Source: Populus alba (lineage: Eukaryota; Streptophyta; Magnoliopsida; Malpighiales; Salicaceae). From it: 64,000 bases of DNA. This document shows, in pieces, positions 10,647-20,470 of the stretch (the first letter of the stretch is position 1; each line of letters begins with the position of its first letter). The stretch spans positions 420,848 to 484,847 of the forward strand of contig NC_133300.1 in the NCBI RefSeq assembly GCF_005239225.2, in the 5' to 3' direction. The translations under genes and the position numbers were made by a program. The notes under the pieces were generated by a model that worked only from the letters and a program-made list of their open reading frames with translations, was not told where the DNA came from and did no database searches.

Positions 10647-11633
10647 TTAAACTAGTAAAAGACTTTGAAAAACTGTACCCCGAAGATATCGCAAAATACG
10701 AAGAACAGCTGCCCAATGAACAGTAGTAGGAGAAGCAACAAACTGACTAACAACATGAACAGCATATGCAATATCTGGACGAGTAATGGTGAGATATACC
10801 AAACTCCCAACAATAGTGCGGTATAAAGTAGGATCTATCAAAGGTAAACCATCAGAAGAAGAGTACCTTGCGTTAACCTCAATAGGAGTATCCACAGTCT
10901 TGTTATCAGTAAGTCTAGCCCGCTCAAGAATATCTGCAATATATTTCGACTGAGAAAGAAGGTAACCTCTAGGTGAGTATGCTACCTCAATACCCAGGAA
11001 ATATCGAAGATAACCCAAATCCTTCATCTCAAATCGTCTAGCCAACTCTGTCTTCAAAACTGAAATACCATCAATGTCATCACCAGTAATAATCATGTCA
11101 TCAACATATAAAGATAGAATGATACGACCTGCATCAGTGCACTTAATAAAAAGAGCAGAATCATGACTGCTAGAAACAAAGCCAAGTGACGAGATCACAA
11201 TAGAGAATTTCTTAAACCAAGCACGGGGTGCTTGTTTGAGACCATATAATGCTTTCTTAAGCTTACAAACATATCCAGAGTCATGTGAAATACCAGGAGG
11301 GGCTGCCATATAAACTTCTTCTTGAAGATCTCCATTCAAGAAGGCATTTTTAACATCAAGTTGAGAAATATGCCATTGACGAATCGAAGGTACGACAATA
11401 AGAGTACGAATAGTAGTCATTTTTGCAACCGGAGCAAATGTCTCCTCATAGTTTATACCATACTGTTGAGAGTATCCTTTGGCAACCAACCTAGCTTTAT
11501 ATCGCTCAATAGACCCATCAAAATTAGTCTTGATCTTATACACCCAACAACAACCAACAACACTCTTACCAGGAGGTAGAGGAACCAGATCCCAAGTATC
11601 TGTCTTATGCAATGCAGAAAGTTCCTCATCCAT
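10647..11633 (-). CDS. Copia reverse transcriptase segment, truncated
   Basis: 328 codons, opening with M-D-E-E-L and D-T-W-D-L-V-P and holding the RVT_2 motifs W-V-Y-K-I-K, Y-K-A-R-L-V-A-K-G, F-L-N-G-D-L-Q-E-E, Y-G-L-K-Q-A-P-R-A-W and the catalytic Y-V-D-D. The frame ends at the deletion junction near 10655, before RNase H. Without RNase H and LTRs the element cannot move by itself. Confidence 0.9.
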   Translation of the reverse strand: MDEELSALHKTDTWDLVPLPPGKSVVGCCWVYKIKTNFDGSIERYKARLVAKGYSQQYGINYEETFAPVAKMTTIRTLIVVPSIRQWHISQLDVKNAFLNGDLQEEVYMAAPPGISHDSGYVCKLKKALYGLKQAPRAWFKKFSIVISSLGFVSSSHDSALFIKCTDAGRIILSLYVDDMIITGDDIDGISVLKTELARRFEMKDLGYLRYFLGIEVAYSPRGYLLSQSKYIADILERARLTDNKTVDTPIEVNARYSSSDGLPLIDPTLYRTIVGSLVYLTITRPDIAYAVHVVSQFVASPTTVHWAAVLRILRYLRGTVFQSLLLV

Positions 11634-11783
11634 AGCTTGCTGCCAAAGCGGATCAAGAATTGCCTCTTTATAGGAAGAGGGCTCAACAAGACAATGAATA
11701 GAGGCTAAAAAGGAAGTAAATGATGAAGAATAACAAGAATAAGCAAAATTTGGTAGTTTTGTGGACTTACGAATATGGATGGA

Positions 11784-13352
11784 CTAACGTGGAGGTGGAT
11801 CCACAATCTCAGATGAAGCTTGAGGGGCTGTAGATGAGAATGGAGCTTCAGGTGTGCCAGAGAGTAAAGTACCAGTACCTGCAGAGTTATGAGTACAAAT
11901 TGATCGAACATGGGGAGAGCTATCATTACCAGAATCCTCAGAAAATGGATCTATACTAATAAGATCAGATTTAGTCAGGTTATGAGTAGTGGATGGAATA
12001 GAAAAGAAAGGTATATGCTCAAGGAAGACAACATGACGAGACACATAAAGTTTCTGAGTGATTGGATCAAAACAACGATAACCCTTTTTACCTTCACCAT
12101 AGCCCAAAAAGACACAAATAGCGGATCGAGAGGATAGCTTACTTCGTTCTACATGAGGACGAAGAACGAAACAAGTACAACCAAAGACTCTAAATGAGGA
12201 ATAATCAGGGACATACCCATATAACTTTTCAAAAGGAGATAGACCCGAACTATGAAAAGATGGAATTATATTAATCAAGCTTACAGCAGTAAGAACAACT
12301 TCTCCCCAAAACTCACTAGGAACAAAAGCAGACAACAAGAGAGAACGAGCAGTTTCGACAATATGCCTATGTTTTCTTTCAGCCACACCATTTTGCTCAG
12401 GAGTATCTGTACATGAAGTTTGGTGGATGGTTCCATCTAGGGCAAGCAATTGGCAAAATTTATTAGAAGTGTATTCCCCACCTAAATCACACCTAAAGCA
12501 TTTGATCACAGTAGAATATTGAGTTTTGATAAGAGCTCGAAAAGCTGCATATATCTCAAAGAATTCAGAACGATGTTTCATTAAATAAACCCAACAATAA
12601 CGAGTATGATCATCAATAAAAGAGACATAATATTGAGACCCTCCTTTTGTGGCAACAGGAGAAGGTCCCCATACATCGGAATGAATCAAATCAAATGGTG
12701 AAGAAGAAACAGAAATACTTCGATTAAAAGGTAAGGCGGAAAATTTTGCCAATTTACATCCACTACAATCAGAAATTTCACAAGTTTTCAAATTTCCTAA
12801 AGCTCCTGTGGATGCCAAAAATCTCAAACGAGAAGACGAAACATGACCTAGACGGGAATGCCATAAATAAAAACTAGAAGATGAAATACTCAAACGAAAG
12901 GAAGACAAATCAACTGTAGTAGTAGCAGGGGCAGCAGCAGCAACTGGCACTTTTAACTCATCCAAAATATATAGTCCATTCTCCCTACGGCCTGTCCCAA
13001 TCAGCTTCTGAGACTGCAGATCCTGTATACAACAAAAGGAACCAGAAAACATAACTAAATAATCACCAGAATCACATATTTGACCAACAGACGCAAGATT
13101 CAATTTGAGTTGTGGAATAAGATAAACATTAGGGAGAGACATGTGAGGTGTGACAACAGAACCAACACCTGCTAAGGGCATTTGAGTGCCATCAGCAGTC
13201 ATAACAGGAATGGAGGATAAAGGGGATACAGAGGTAAAAGATGAGGAATCTAGAGACATATGATGAGAAGCACCAGAATCCAAGACCCATTCAGAATGTG
13301 ACATACCTGAGGAACTATGAGGCAACTGACCTATGGAAGAAGAAGCGGACAT
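11784..13352 (-). CDS. Copia protease and integrase segment of pol
   Basis: 522 codons in the gag frame after the TAG. The aspartic protease motif is W-V-L-D-S-G-A-S-H-H. The integrase has the zinc-binding H-S-R-L-G-H and C-x-x-C (S-D-C-S-G-C), and the DDE core: H-S-D-V-W-G-P, then R-C-D-L-G-G-E-Y where most relatives have D-N-G-G-E, then N-G-V-A-E-R-K-H-R. The C-terminal part has the F-G-C and F-L-G-Y blocks typical of copia. A stop at 11784 and a frame change near 11640-11790 cut it from reverse transcriptase. Confidence 0.85.
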   Translation of the reverse strand: MSASSSIGQLPHSSSGMSHSEWVLDSGASHHMSLDSSSFTSVSPLSSIPVMTADGTQMPLAGVGSVVTPHMSLPNVYLIPQLKLNLASVGQICDSGDYLVMFSGSFCCIQDLQSQKLIGTGRRENGLYILDELKVPVAAAAPATTTVDLSSFRLSISSSSFYLWHSRLGHVSSSRLRFLASTGALGNLKTCEISDCSGCKLAKFSALPFNRSISVSSSPFDLIHSDVWGPSPVATKGGSQYYVSFIDDHTRYCWVYLMKHRSEFFEIYAAFRALIKTQYSTVIKCFRCDLGGEYTSNKFCQLLALDGTIHQTSCTDTPEQNGVAERKHRHIVETARSLLLSAFVPSEFWGEVVLTAVSLINIIPSFHSSGLSPFEKLYGYVPDYSSFRVFGCTCFVLRPHVERSKLSSRSAICVFLGYGEGKKGYRCFDPITQKLYVSRHVVFLEHIPFFSIPSTTHNLTKSDLISIDPFSEDSGNDSSPHVRSICTHNSAGTGTLLSGTPEAPFSSTAPQASSEIVDPPPR

Positions 13353-13361
13353 TGCTTGTGG

Positions 13362-14207
13362 CTACAAGGAGAGAAACTTCTGAAATTGCTCAGCCAAAAT
13401 ATTAAGATCGGTAATAGAACTCGAGGAAGCTACTGCTGCAGTATTGTGGTGTTGTGGTTTATAACCCTGAGGTGGTCTATGAGCATTAGATTGTGACTGA
13501 TTTCCAGGCTTCCAAGCTTGATTCTGATGTCTCAACTTAGGACACTGAGCCTTCCAATGACCTTTCTGCTTACAGAAGCTGCACTCATCGAAGCCAACCC
13601 TTGTGTGAGACTTATTCTGATGATTAGAGAATGACCTAGAAGGTACTGCTAGTACAGAAGGATTTGAAGCAGAAAGAATTCCTTTTTCAGAATAAGACTG
13701 AAAACGTATTTCTTCAGCCAATAACTCACTGACAACAGAGTCAACAGAAGGCAGTGGAGAACGATGCAGAATTGAACCTCTAAGTCCTTCGAAATCACTG
13801 CGAAGTGCTGTTAAAAACTGTACCAATCTTTGCTGCTCTCTACGCTCAATATAGGCACCACATGCCTTTAATTCTGTCGATTCTGTAAGAGCCAATTGAT
13901 CCCAAAGATCTGTCATAGCAGAATAAAACTCTTGAATACTCATATTCTTCTGATGAAGAGCTCGTATGTCATTCTCTAATTGATACTGTTTTGCAAAATT
14001 TGATTGTGTGAATAACCTTTGCAAATGATCCCAAACCTCTTTTGTTGTCTCATATTTCGCCAATTGCGTACCTATTGAATGCTCAACAGAATTGTTGATC
14101 CAAGTAATGATCTTTGCATTATTTGCTTCCCATGTATCTATCAAACCAGCATCCCCCTCCTCAATATTCTTAGGTATCACATAAGTTCCACTAACATACC
14201 CCCACAT
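13362..14207 (-). CDS. Copia gag
   Basis: 281 codons. It carries the usual copia gag fold signature (segments W-D-H-L-Q-R-L-F and then Q-L-E-N-D-I-R-A-L) and a CCHC zinc knuckle C-S-F-C-K-Q-K-G-H-W-K-A-Q-C near residue 212. It packages element RNA in the family. It ends in a TAG that is in frame with the protease-integrase segment beginning just after, so gag and pol are separated by one stop codon. The start used is the first ATG; a few more codons upstream may belong to it. Confidence 0.85.
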   Translation of the reverse strand: MWGYVSGTYVIPKNIEEGDAGLIDTWEANNAKIITWINNSVEHSIGTQLAKYETTKEVWDHLQRLFTQSNFAKQYQLENDIRALHQKNMSIQEFYSAMTDLWDQLALTESTELKACGAYIERREQQRLVQFLTALRSDFEGLRGSILHRSPLPSVDSVVSELLAEEIRFQSYSEKGILSASNPSVLAVPSRSFSNHQNKSHTRVGFDECSFCKQKGHWKAQCPKLRHQNQAWKPGNQSQSNAHRPPQGYKPQHHNTAAVASSSSITDLNILAEQFQKFLSL

Positions 14208-14952
14208 CTTCTTACCCTTAAGGAAATTTCTTATTACATAACTCTAATATGAATAGTTCTTCCCATCCAACCTCACACTCACAGACTGAAGCGAATCATC
14301 TCTTTTAGTAGCCATAATCAACAATCACAAATAACCAGAATGCAAAAGCAGCGGAAGACAAAATACTCAATTGCAGAAACTAAATAAATATCTTCTCGAA
14401 ATTATACGATTACTCCCAAAACACAAAACAAATTTGCAAAAACTGAACGCAGATACCAACTCTGATACCATGTTAAACTAATTGAGATCAAACACAAAAA
14501 AGGAGGCGATAATCGTAAATCCAACTACCACTTCCCCCTTAAATGGTGAGTTTTGGGATACAGCATTTGCTAAGGAAGATGTGTATGGATTTGGAGTTGT
14601 GCTCCTTGAGCTGATCACGGGGGTGGATTCTAGCAGAATGACTAGTTCCTCGAACAGTCTTCTTAATGAATGGATTAGTCATCTTTTGACTAGTTCCAAG
14701 ATTTATGATGCCATTGATAAGTATCTGGTCGGGCAAGGATTTGATGATGAGATATTTCAGCTGCTTAAAGTTGCATGCCACTGTGTTGATTCCATTCCAG
14801 ATCGAAGACCAACAATGCATCAAGTGTACAAAGACATAAGAGCAATGAGGGAGAGATGTGGCCAAATTGTTGATTCAGAGATTCTAGTGCAGCACCATGA
14901 AATTCACCCTCCCAGCTCAAAGGGCAAATCTGTTGACATTGAAATGGCATAG

Positions 14953-15235
14953 AGGCAATGGAAACAGGAAAAACAGGACAAATCTGTCTATCATGTTTTG
15001 GTATAATAAACAAGTATGTAAGAAGCAATGGTGCTGTTTGAGAATAAGCTTGAACTATCTATCCAAATTCAAGGTACTGCAAAAGTGACTACAAATATTT
15101 CAAACTAGTCTCTTTTATGGGGACTTGAAAAAAACCTCAGGATACAACTTAAAGTTTTGTATACAACCACGTCCAAATCGTCTCAAAAGTCTTGTACGAG
15201 GTTTTCTCATCTTTTCCCTAAATTTAAATCATTAA
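14953..15235. repeat. 3' flank of long gene and start of spacer A, third copy
   Basis: Matches 23078-23360 after the intact gene, including the segment TATGGGGACTTGAAAAAAAC (near 15117) also present at 1108. It is cut at 15235 by the Harbinger insertion. Confidence 0.75.
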
Positions 15236-15804
15236 GGCTGTGTTTGATTGCAGGAAAGTGAATTCCTGGAATTCACTTTCCTGCTTTTCCTGTGTTTGGC
15301 AGTAATAAAGGAAAGTGGTCAAAGGAAAAAGGTTTCCGGTCAACTTAAAATTAATAACATTGGGAAAGGAAAGTGTTTTCCTTCCGTTAAAGAAAGGAAA
15401 ACACTTTCCTTTCTTCTACACACTCAGCTGAACGAGAATACACAGCTTTGAAATTTTTTCTTAAAAAATCACACAGTCTCTTTTCCTTCAAAATCAATCG
15501 GGAAGCTGAGCAGGAACAAGAGTATTTCTCTGGACCAAAAAATATCAGGTATTTTTTTTTCTTCTTTCATTTCTCCTTTATGTTTTTCTTCTGCGTAGAT
15601 CTGAAAAAATGAAGGCATGAATCTTTGATATTCTGCTACTGCTACTGTTATATTTTTTCCATAATTCTTCTCATCAATCTCGTCACATTCAACTAATCAA
15701 GCAACCCAAAAAAAAAAAAAAACACATTTTACTACCACTGTTACTGTTCTCTTCTTCACGAAGGAGAAAAAATTATGCAGCTCCCTAACCAAACAAAGAG
15801 ACAA

Positions 15805-16140
15805 ACCGGGGGGGGGGAGATAACTGTGAATAGAGCGATTGATTTCTGATGACAGAGAGGCCACAACGGGGGGAGGGGGCGATTGATTTCTCATGACAGA
15901 GAGGCCACAACCGGGGCGGGGGGGGGGGGGCGATTGATTTCTGTTGACAGTGAGGCCAAAACGGGGGGGGGAGGGGGGCGATCGATTTCTGTGGGGGGGG
16001 GCGATCGATTTCCATAACATCAAAACGAATGGGGGGTGGGGGCGATCATTTCTGTGAGACCGAGAGACAGAGAGACCAAATGGGGGGGGGGCGAACAAAA
16101 ACGGGGGGGGCGATCAATCTGCTACTAAGAGACAGGGTGG
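15805..16140 (+). repeat. G-rich degenerate tandem repeat inside Harbinger
   Basis: About eight units of roughly 35-55 bases, each with a G run of 7-14 followed by GCGATTGATTTCTG or a variant and then a piece like ACAGAGAGGCCA. Runs of this kind on one strand can form G-quadruplexes. It lies between the left terminus and the transposase start, likely in the promoter or leader. Low-complexity proline-rich minus-strand frames here are artefacts. Confidence 0.85.
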
Positions 16141-16602
16141 GGGCGATCTTTTAACAGTGAATAGGCAAACTTTGCAAACAAAATGGGAACAGAAATGAGA
16201 GGGGATTTCGGTGATTTTGTTGAACTGAACCGAGAGAGGAGAGGGGAATGGGAACAGAAATGAGAGTGGATTTCGGTGAACTAAACCGAGAGAGGAGAGG
16301 GGAACTGAACAGTGAAATAGTTCAATACTAATGGAGAATAATGGCAGAAACGGTTATAATGAAATTATAGGGAAAATGGGAATGAAACAGTGTAATTGGG
16401 GATGTTAATGGGGAATTTGTGTTTTATTTTGCTTTGATTAATTTATGATTTGTGTTTGATTATATTTGTTATATATGGATAAATTTGTGTGACTATGCCG
16501 GTAATTTATTGAATTGATTGTGTTAGTATTTTATATGCTTTTTTTAATATTTATTTTCCTAAATTTTTAGGTTTCGTTATCAGAAAACTTCACTTTCATG
16601 TT

Positions 16603-17958
16603 ATGGATAGTAAGATAATTCATGCAGCATGTATGGGAGCAGCTGTAACTGTGATAGCTACAGGGGTAGCTATTATTGAACAAGAAAGAAATAGAATTAA
16701 TATACCACGAGAACCACGTATAAATGCAATTGCTCAACGAGAATTCTATATTGACAGCATTTTGAATCGAGGTGATAGACATTGCGTTGAACAAATTCGT
16801 ATGAAACCTGTTGTCTTCTATAGATTGTGTGATGTTCTCACAAGTCATAACCTATTACGATCAACTCAAAATGTGTCTATTAGAGAGCAAGTAATTGTGT
16901 TCTTACAAATTATAGGCCAAAACCAAAGATTTCGGGTTATTAGTGGTATATACTATAGGTCTGTTGAAACTATCCATCGTTACTTTAGAATTGTTTTAAA
17001 AGCAATTCTTAAGTTATACAAACATCTTATTAAAGATCCAGAGGATACAGTTCCAGCAGAGATAATGAATAATAGAAGATTCTATCCTTATTTTAAGGTA
17101 TGAAAACAATACCACTATTTTTTATGAATTAATTAATTACATTAATAAGAAAATGTTATAAATTATTTTTTCATGTTTATATAGGATTGTGTGGGAGCAA
17201 TTGATGGTACCCATGTTCCTGCAAATGTTCCTGTTGAGATTTAAGGAAAGTTTCAAGGACGAAAAGAAGGAACAACACAAAATGTTTTAGCAACTATAAC
17301 TTTTGATTTAAAGTTCATATATGTTTTAGCTGGTTGGGAAGGAAGTGCACATGATTCACGGGTTTTAGGTGATGCATTATCAAGATCTAGTGGTCTAAAA
17401 ATTCCAGAAGGTATATAATAAATTATTTTATTATATGCAATAAACATATTAAATGTGTTATCAGATAAAGATAGTAATAAGTTTTATTTTTTTTAATTTG
17501 TAGGGAAATATTATCTTGGTGATGCTGGTTACGGTATTCAAAAAGGAATAATTTCTCCTTTTCGTGGAGTTCGATATCACTTGAACGAGTTTACAGAACG
17601 TGCACCAGAAAATGAAAAGGAGCTATTTAATCTTCGACACTCTTCATTGAGAACCGCTATTGAGCGAGGGTTTGGTATTTTGAAGAGTCGTTTTAGATCA
17701 ATTGATGGAAAATCTTTTTGGTCCTATGAAACACAAGTAGATGTTGTGCTTGCATGTTGTATTATTCATAATCATATAATGGGGGTTGATCCTTATGACT
17801 TTATTATGGAAGAAATGTGTTCGGATAGTGAACCAATTAGACAAACAATCAACTTAAGTCAACGGGAGGAAAGGGAAGAGAATAGGGAGTGGATAACAAA
17901 AAGAGAAATGATTGCATCAACCATGTGGAATGACTATAACACTCAAAGAAACAATTAA
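16603..17958 (+). pseudogene. Harbinger transposase (DDE), three exons, one in-frame stop
   Basis: Exons 16603-17097, 17185-17410 and 17504-17958, all with GT-AG borders and matching phases; about 390 codons. The first exon has the N-terminal helix-turn-helix-like region (F-Y-R-L-C-D-V-L, V-S-I-R-E-Q-V, then S-V-E-T-I-H-R-Y-F). The catalytic triad is D in V-G-A-I-D-G-T-H, D in Y-L-G-D-A-G-Y and E in T-A-I-E-R-G-F-G. A TAA codon at about 17242-17244, after P-V-E-I, interrupts exon 2 between the first two catalytic aspartates; relatives as I recall them have glutamine there, one C-to-T change away. No other lesion is seen. Confidence 0.88.
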
Positions 17959-18154
17959 TTGAGTGTTAATTATGTGTTTGTTTTTATTATGTGTTGCTTA
18001 AGTTTGTGTTATCTTTGTTATGTATTTGGAGTAGATATTGACTTTATTATAATTTCTCTTTTAATTATTAATTGTAGTTTTTATATGAAATTTATTAAAT
18101 CTAAATGTTGTATGATTTTATTTTGTATAAATTTATAATTTCTTTTTTGTAGAA

Positions 18155-19111
18155 ATGAGTTCCACGCAGAATGAAAAATGCAAGGGCAAACACTTCACAT
18201 GGTCTAAGCCTATGTCTCACATGTTGCTTGAGATATTAGCTGAGGAGGCACTTAAAGGAAGCAAACCTTCTTCCACCTTTAAAGCAGAATCTTTTGTTAA
18301 GGTGGCTACAGAAATCAGTCAAAAGTTCAACGTCCAATGCGAGCCTAAGCATGTGGAAAATCATCTCAAGACTGTGAAAAAAGAATGGGGAATAATAACC
18401 AAGCTTAAAAATAAAAGTGGCTTTGGCTGGGATGATTGTTTGAAGATGATTACAGTTTCGAAAGATGTATATGATGAAGAAGTAAAGGTATGATAAATAT
18501 TATACTCTTTGTAATTTTTATATTTACTTTTGTTTTTAAAATGTTATACAATGAACTAAAAAATTGCATATTCTAAACTTTATGAACAGGCACATCCCAA
18601 TCATGACAAGTTTCTCAACAAAAAACTTGATATGTACGAGGCAATGGCAATTGTTGTTGGAAAAGACATTGCAATCGGAAATTATGCGAAATCATATGCT
18701 GATGTCAACTTGGAAGAGAACACTGAAGAGCAATCAATTTCAATTGAAAATGAAGGTGAATATGAAAAAAGTTATAAGGGAAAAGAAACATCTTCCTCTA
18801 GTACACAAAAGAGGCAGCATAGGAAGAGAAATCGCATGTATGAAGATGATGGTATTGAAAAGTTGTCTAAACAGATTGGAGATGTAGCATTTGCAATTCA
18901 AAGTCTCAGCAAAAATCAACTTGATGTTAATGCGCTGTATACGGAAGTGATGAAAATTGAAGGCTTTGATGAGATCACTCTTGGGGATGCATTTGATCAT
19001 TTGGTCCAAAATGAGATGTTGGCAAAAGCATTTATGGCAAAAAATGCTAATTTGAGGAAAAATTGGGTTCAAAATTTTGTGAACCGACACTGCTACAGGC
19101 CTGATTGCTAA
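18155..19111 (+). CDS. Harbinger Myb/SANT-like DNA-binding protein (second gene), intact
   Basis: Exons 18155-18487 and 18590-19111 (GT-AG, phase 0) give 284 residues. The N-terminus (F-T-W-S-K-P-M-S-H-M-L-L-E, then F-V-K-V-A-T-E-I, then V-E-N-H-L-K-T-V-K-K-E-W) is the Myb_DNA-bind_3 type domain used by PIF/Harbinger elements to recognise their ends and help bring transposase to the nucleus. A basic, K/R-rich patch (Q-K-R-Q-H-R-K-R-N-R) in the middle may be a nuclear signal. The C-terminal part is helical and acidic. The frame is intact, unlike the transposase next to it. Confidence 0.88.
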
Positions 19112-19937
19112 TATGGTTTGACTATGTTTAAAATTTGGGTTCAGACTATGTTTGTTATTTAACGAGTATGTTTACTTGTTTAATTCGGTCTAGCATGTTT
19201 ATGTTTGTAATTTGAACTAATATGTATGTATATGACATCGAAACTTAATATTTATGCATGACTATGTTTGATGTTAGATATTTATATTTATATCTTGATG
19301 TTTATTTGATATAGATGGAAAGGATATTAAAGAGATAATTGCCTTTACCCGTGCAAAAAAAATATTTATCCAAAAAACCCATAAAAATATTTTTGTATGT
19401 ATTTATCTTTTAAAAAATTCTTTATACCAAAAAAAAAAACTCAAATATATATAACTCTTACCATAAACTAATTTGGCTTTCTTCATATGAAAAAAAAAAA
19501 TTATTTTAAGCTTTTAAAATTGAAAAAAATATATTAATAGGTTTTACGTAAAAAATATTTTCACAAGCTTATTTTTCTATAATATGATATGATATATATA
19601 TATATAGTTATATTTTATAAAATAAGCTATGTATGGATATAGGATATAATAAAAAAAATTCATCATTATACTTTTTAGATTTTTTTTTTTTTATTGTAAG
19701 TGATTAAATATTTTATATATATTAGATAAACGTGAAAAAAAAATTAATTCATTAATAAATTATTTTCCAGTTCATTTTTTATAACACAACCAAACACTGG
19801 AAATAATTTTCTAGTTCATTTTCCATAACACTGTCAAATATCGGAAAATACTTTCCCGAAATTCACTTTCCAGGAATTCACTTTCCCCGGAATTCACTTT
19901 CCAAAAGGAAACCACTTTCCTGCAAACAAACGGAGCC
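19112..19937. other. Right non-coding part of Harbinger
   Basis: AT-rich, with a poly-T/poly-A-rich stretch, ending in three direct copies of the AATTCACTTTCC motif and the right terminal repeat. No gene seen. Confidence 0.7.
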
Positions 19938-20129
19938 TAAAGTCCTATAGGGCCATCCATGCTCTCTTGATGTACTGTCCCATCATGAACTTGGAATTTG
20001 AAGCAGGAGACTTGGCTTCTTGACTTGAAGAAATAGACTAACAAATCAATGCATCTAATCAACGTGTTCAATTAATGATCTCTTTTTATCTAGCAAAATG
20101 CTGTAGAAAATTAAGAGCTTCTAGACTTT
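19938..20129. repeat. Upstream box of a short gene, copy
   Basis: Starts at the right Harbinger target duplication and continues with the conserved AGTCCTATAGGGCCATCCA block, the TTGACTTGAAG element near 20023 and the CTAGCAAAATGCTG segment seen before type-B exons at 2640 and 25720. Confidence 0.7.
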
Positions 20130-20470
20130 GTTAGCTTAAACTTTGAACGATCTCTTGTTATTTGCTGCTGTTTTGCTATCCACAAATGGCTCTTGCTGCA
20201 AAACTTGCTCTTCTTTTGATTCATATCCTTAGTGTTGCCAGCAATGAAAACAACTACCGTTAGCTTAAACTTTGTTATCTGCTGCTGTTTTGCTATCCAC
20301 AAATGGCTCTTGCTGCAAAACTTGCTCTTCTTTTGATTCATATCCTTAGTGTTGCCGGCAATGGATACAGTTCTTTACAAGAGAACAACTACGGGAGTGA
20401 TGATCATGAACATCGGAAAAAGTTGATATCTTCACTCAAAAGTGGGTTTTTAATACCGTTTCCATTATAA
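20130..20470 (+). pseudogene. Short-gene first exon, signal-peptide part duplicated in tandem, then truncated
   Basis: The stretch from TTAGCTTAAACTTTG through the signal peptide occurs twice (20130-20249 and 20260-20363), each with an ATG (20186, 20303). The second ATG opens 55 codons: signal peptide MALAAKLALLLIHILSVAG, short charged ectodomain, K-S-G-F-L-I, then a small deletion of the middle of the membrane span and a stop at 20468-20470. No kinase exon follows. It mixes a type-A-like signal peptide with a type-B-like ectodomain (D-D-H-E-H-R-K-K). Confidence 0.8.

Larger units (their letters stand above)
10645..14501 (-). mobile_element. Ty1/copia retrotransposon with nearly deleted LTRs
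   Basis: The element lies on the minus strand. The initiator-methionine tRNA primer site (reverse complement of TGGTATCAGAG) is at 14460-14470, directly followed by about 31 bases of the inner end of the 5' LTR (14471-14501, starting TGTTAAACTA). At the other end the same ten bases TGTTAAACTA (10645-10654) are the outer tip of the 3' LTR, joined at once to reverse transcriptase codons. So the RNase H region and nearly all of both LTRs are gone. About 3.86 kb remains: gag, protease, integrase and most of reverse transcriptase. Confidence 0.85.
10240..14952 (+). pseudogene. Long BIR-type kinase exon split by a copia element
   Basis: 10240-10644 encodes the kinase N-lobe and early C-lobe (glycine loop G-Q-G-K-I-G, lysine in A-V-K-K, Y-K-Y-M-P-N-G-N, up to W-L-H-Q-D-C-S-S-T). 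14502-14952 encodes the remainder, from E-A-I-I-V-N-P through L-L-E-L-I-T-G and D-R-R-P-T-M-H to a TAG at 14950. Aligned to the intact copy at 22118-23077, about 80 bases (22547-22626) are lost at the insertion, including the HLN and NFG region. The acceptor and first codons of the exon are also absent: the left end begins directly after the short-gene spacer. No first exon lies upstream. The two halves are otherwise about as close to the intact gene as tandem copies are, so the break is recent relative to duplication. Confidence 0.9.
15236..19937 (+). mobile_element. PIF/Harbinger DNA transposon, complete ends, two genes
   Basis: Terminal inverted repeats: the left end begins GGCTGTGTTTGATTGCAGG and the right end, read on the other strand, begins GGCTCCGTTTGTTTGCAGG. 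The target duplication is TAA at 15233-15235 and 19938-19940, the classical TTA/TAA site of this superfamily. Just inside both ends are repeats of GAATTCACTTTCC. It carries a three-exon DDE transposase gene and a two-exon Myb/SANT-like gene in the same orientation. The transposase has one in-frame stop, so this copy may need another copy's transposase. Size 4702 bases. Confidence 0.92.

Noticed and set aside
15697..16098. Proline-rich minus-strand frame of 133 codons
   Set aside because: It is the reverse of the G-run repeat in Harbinger; P-P-P runs come from the repeat, not from a gene.
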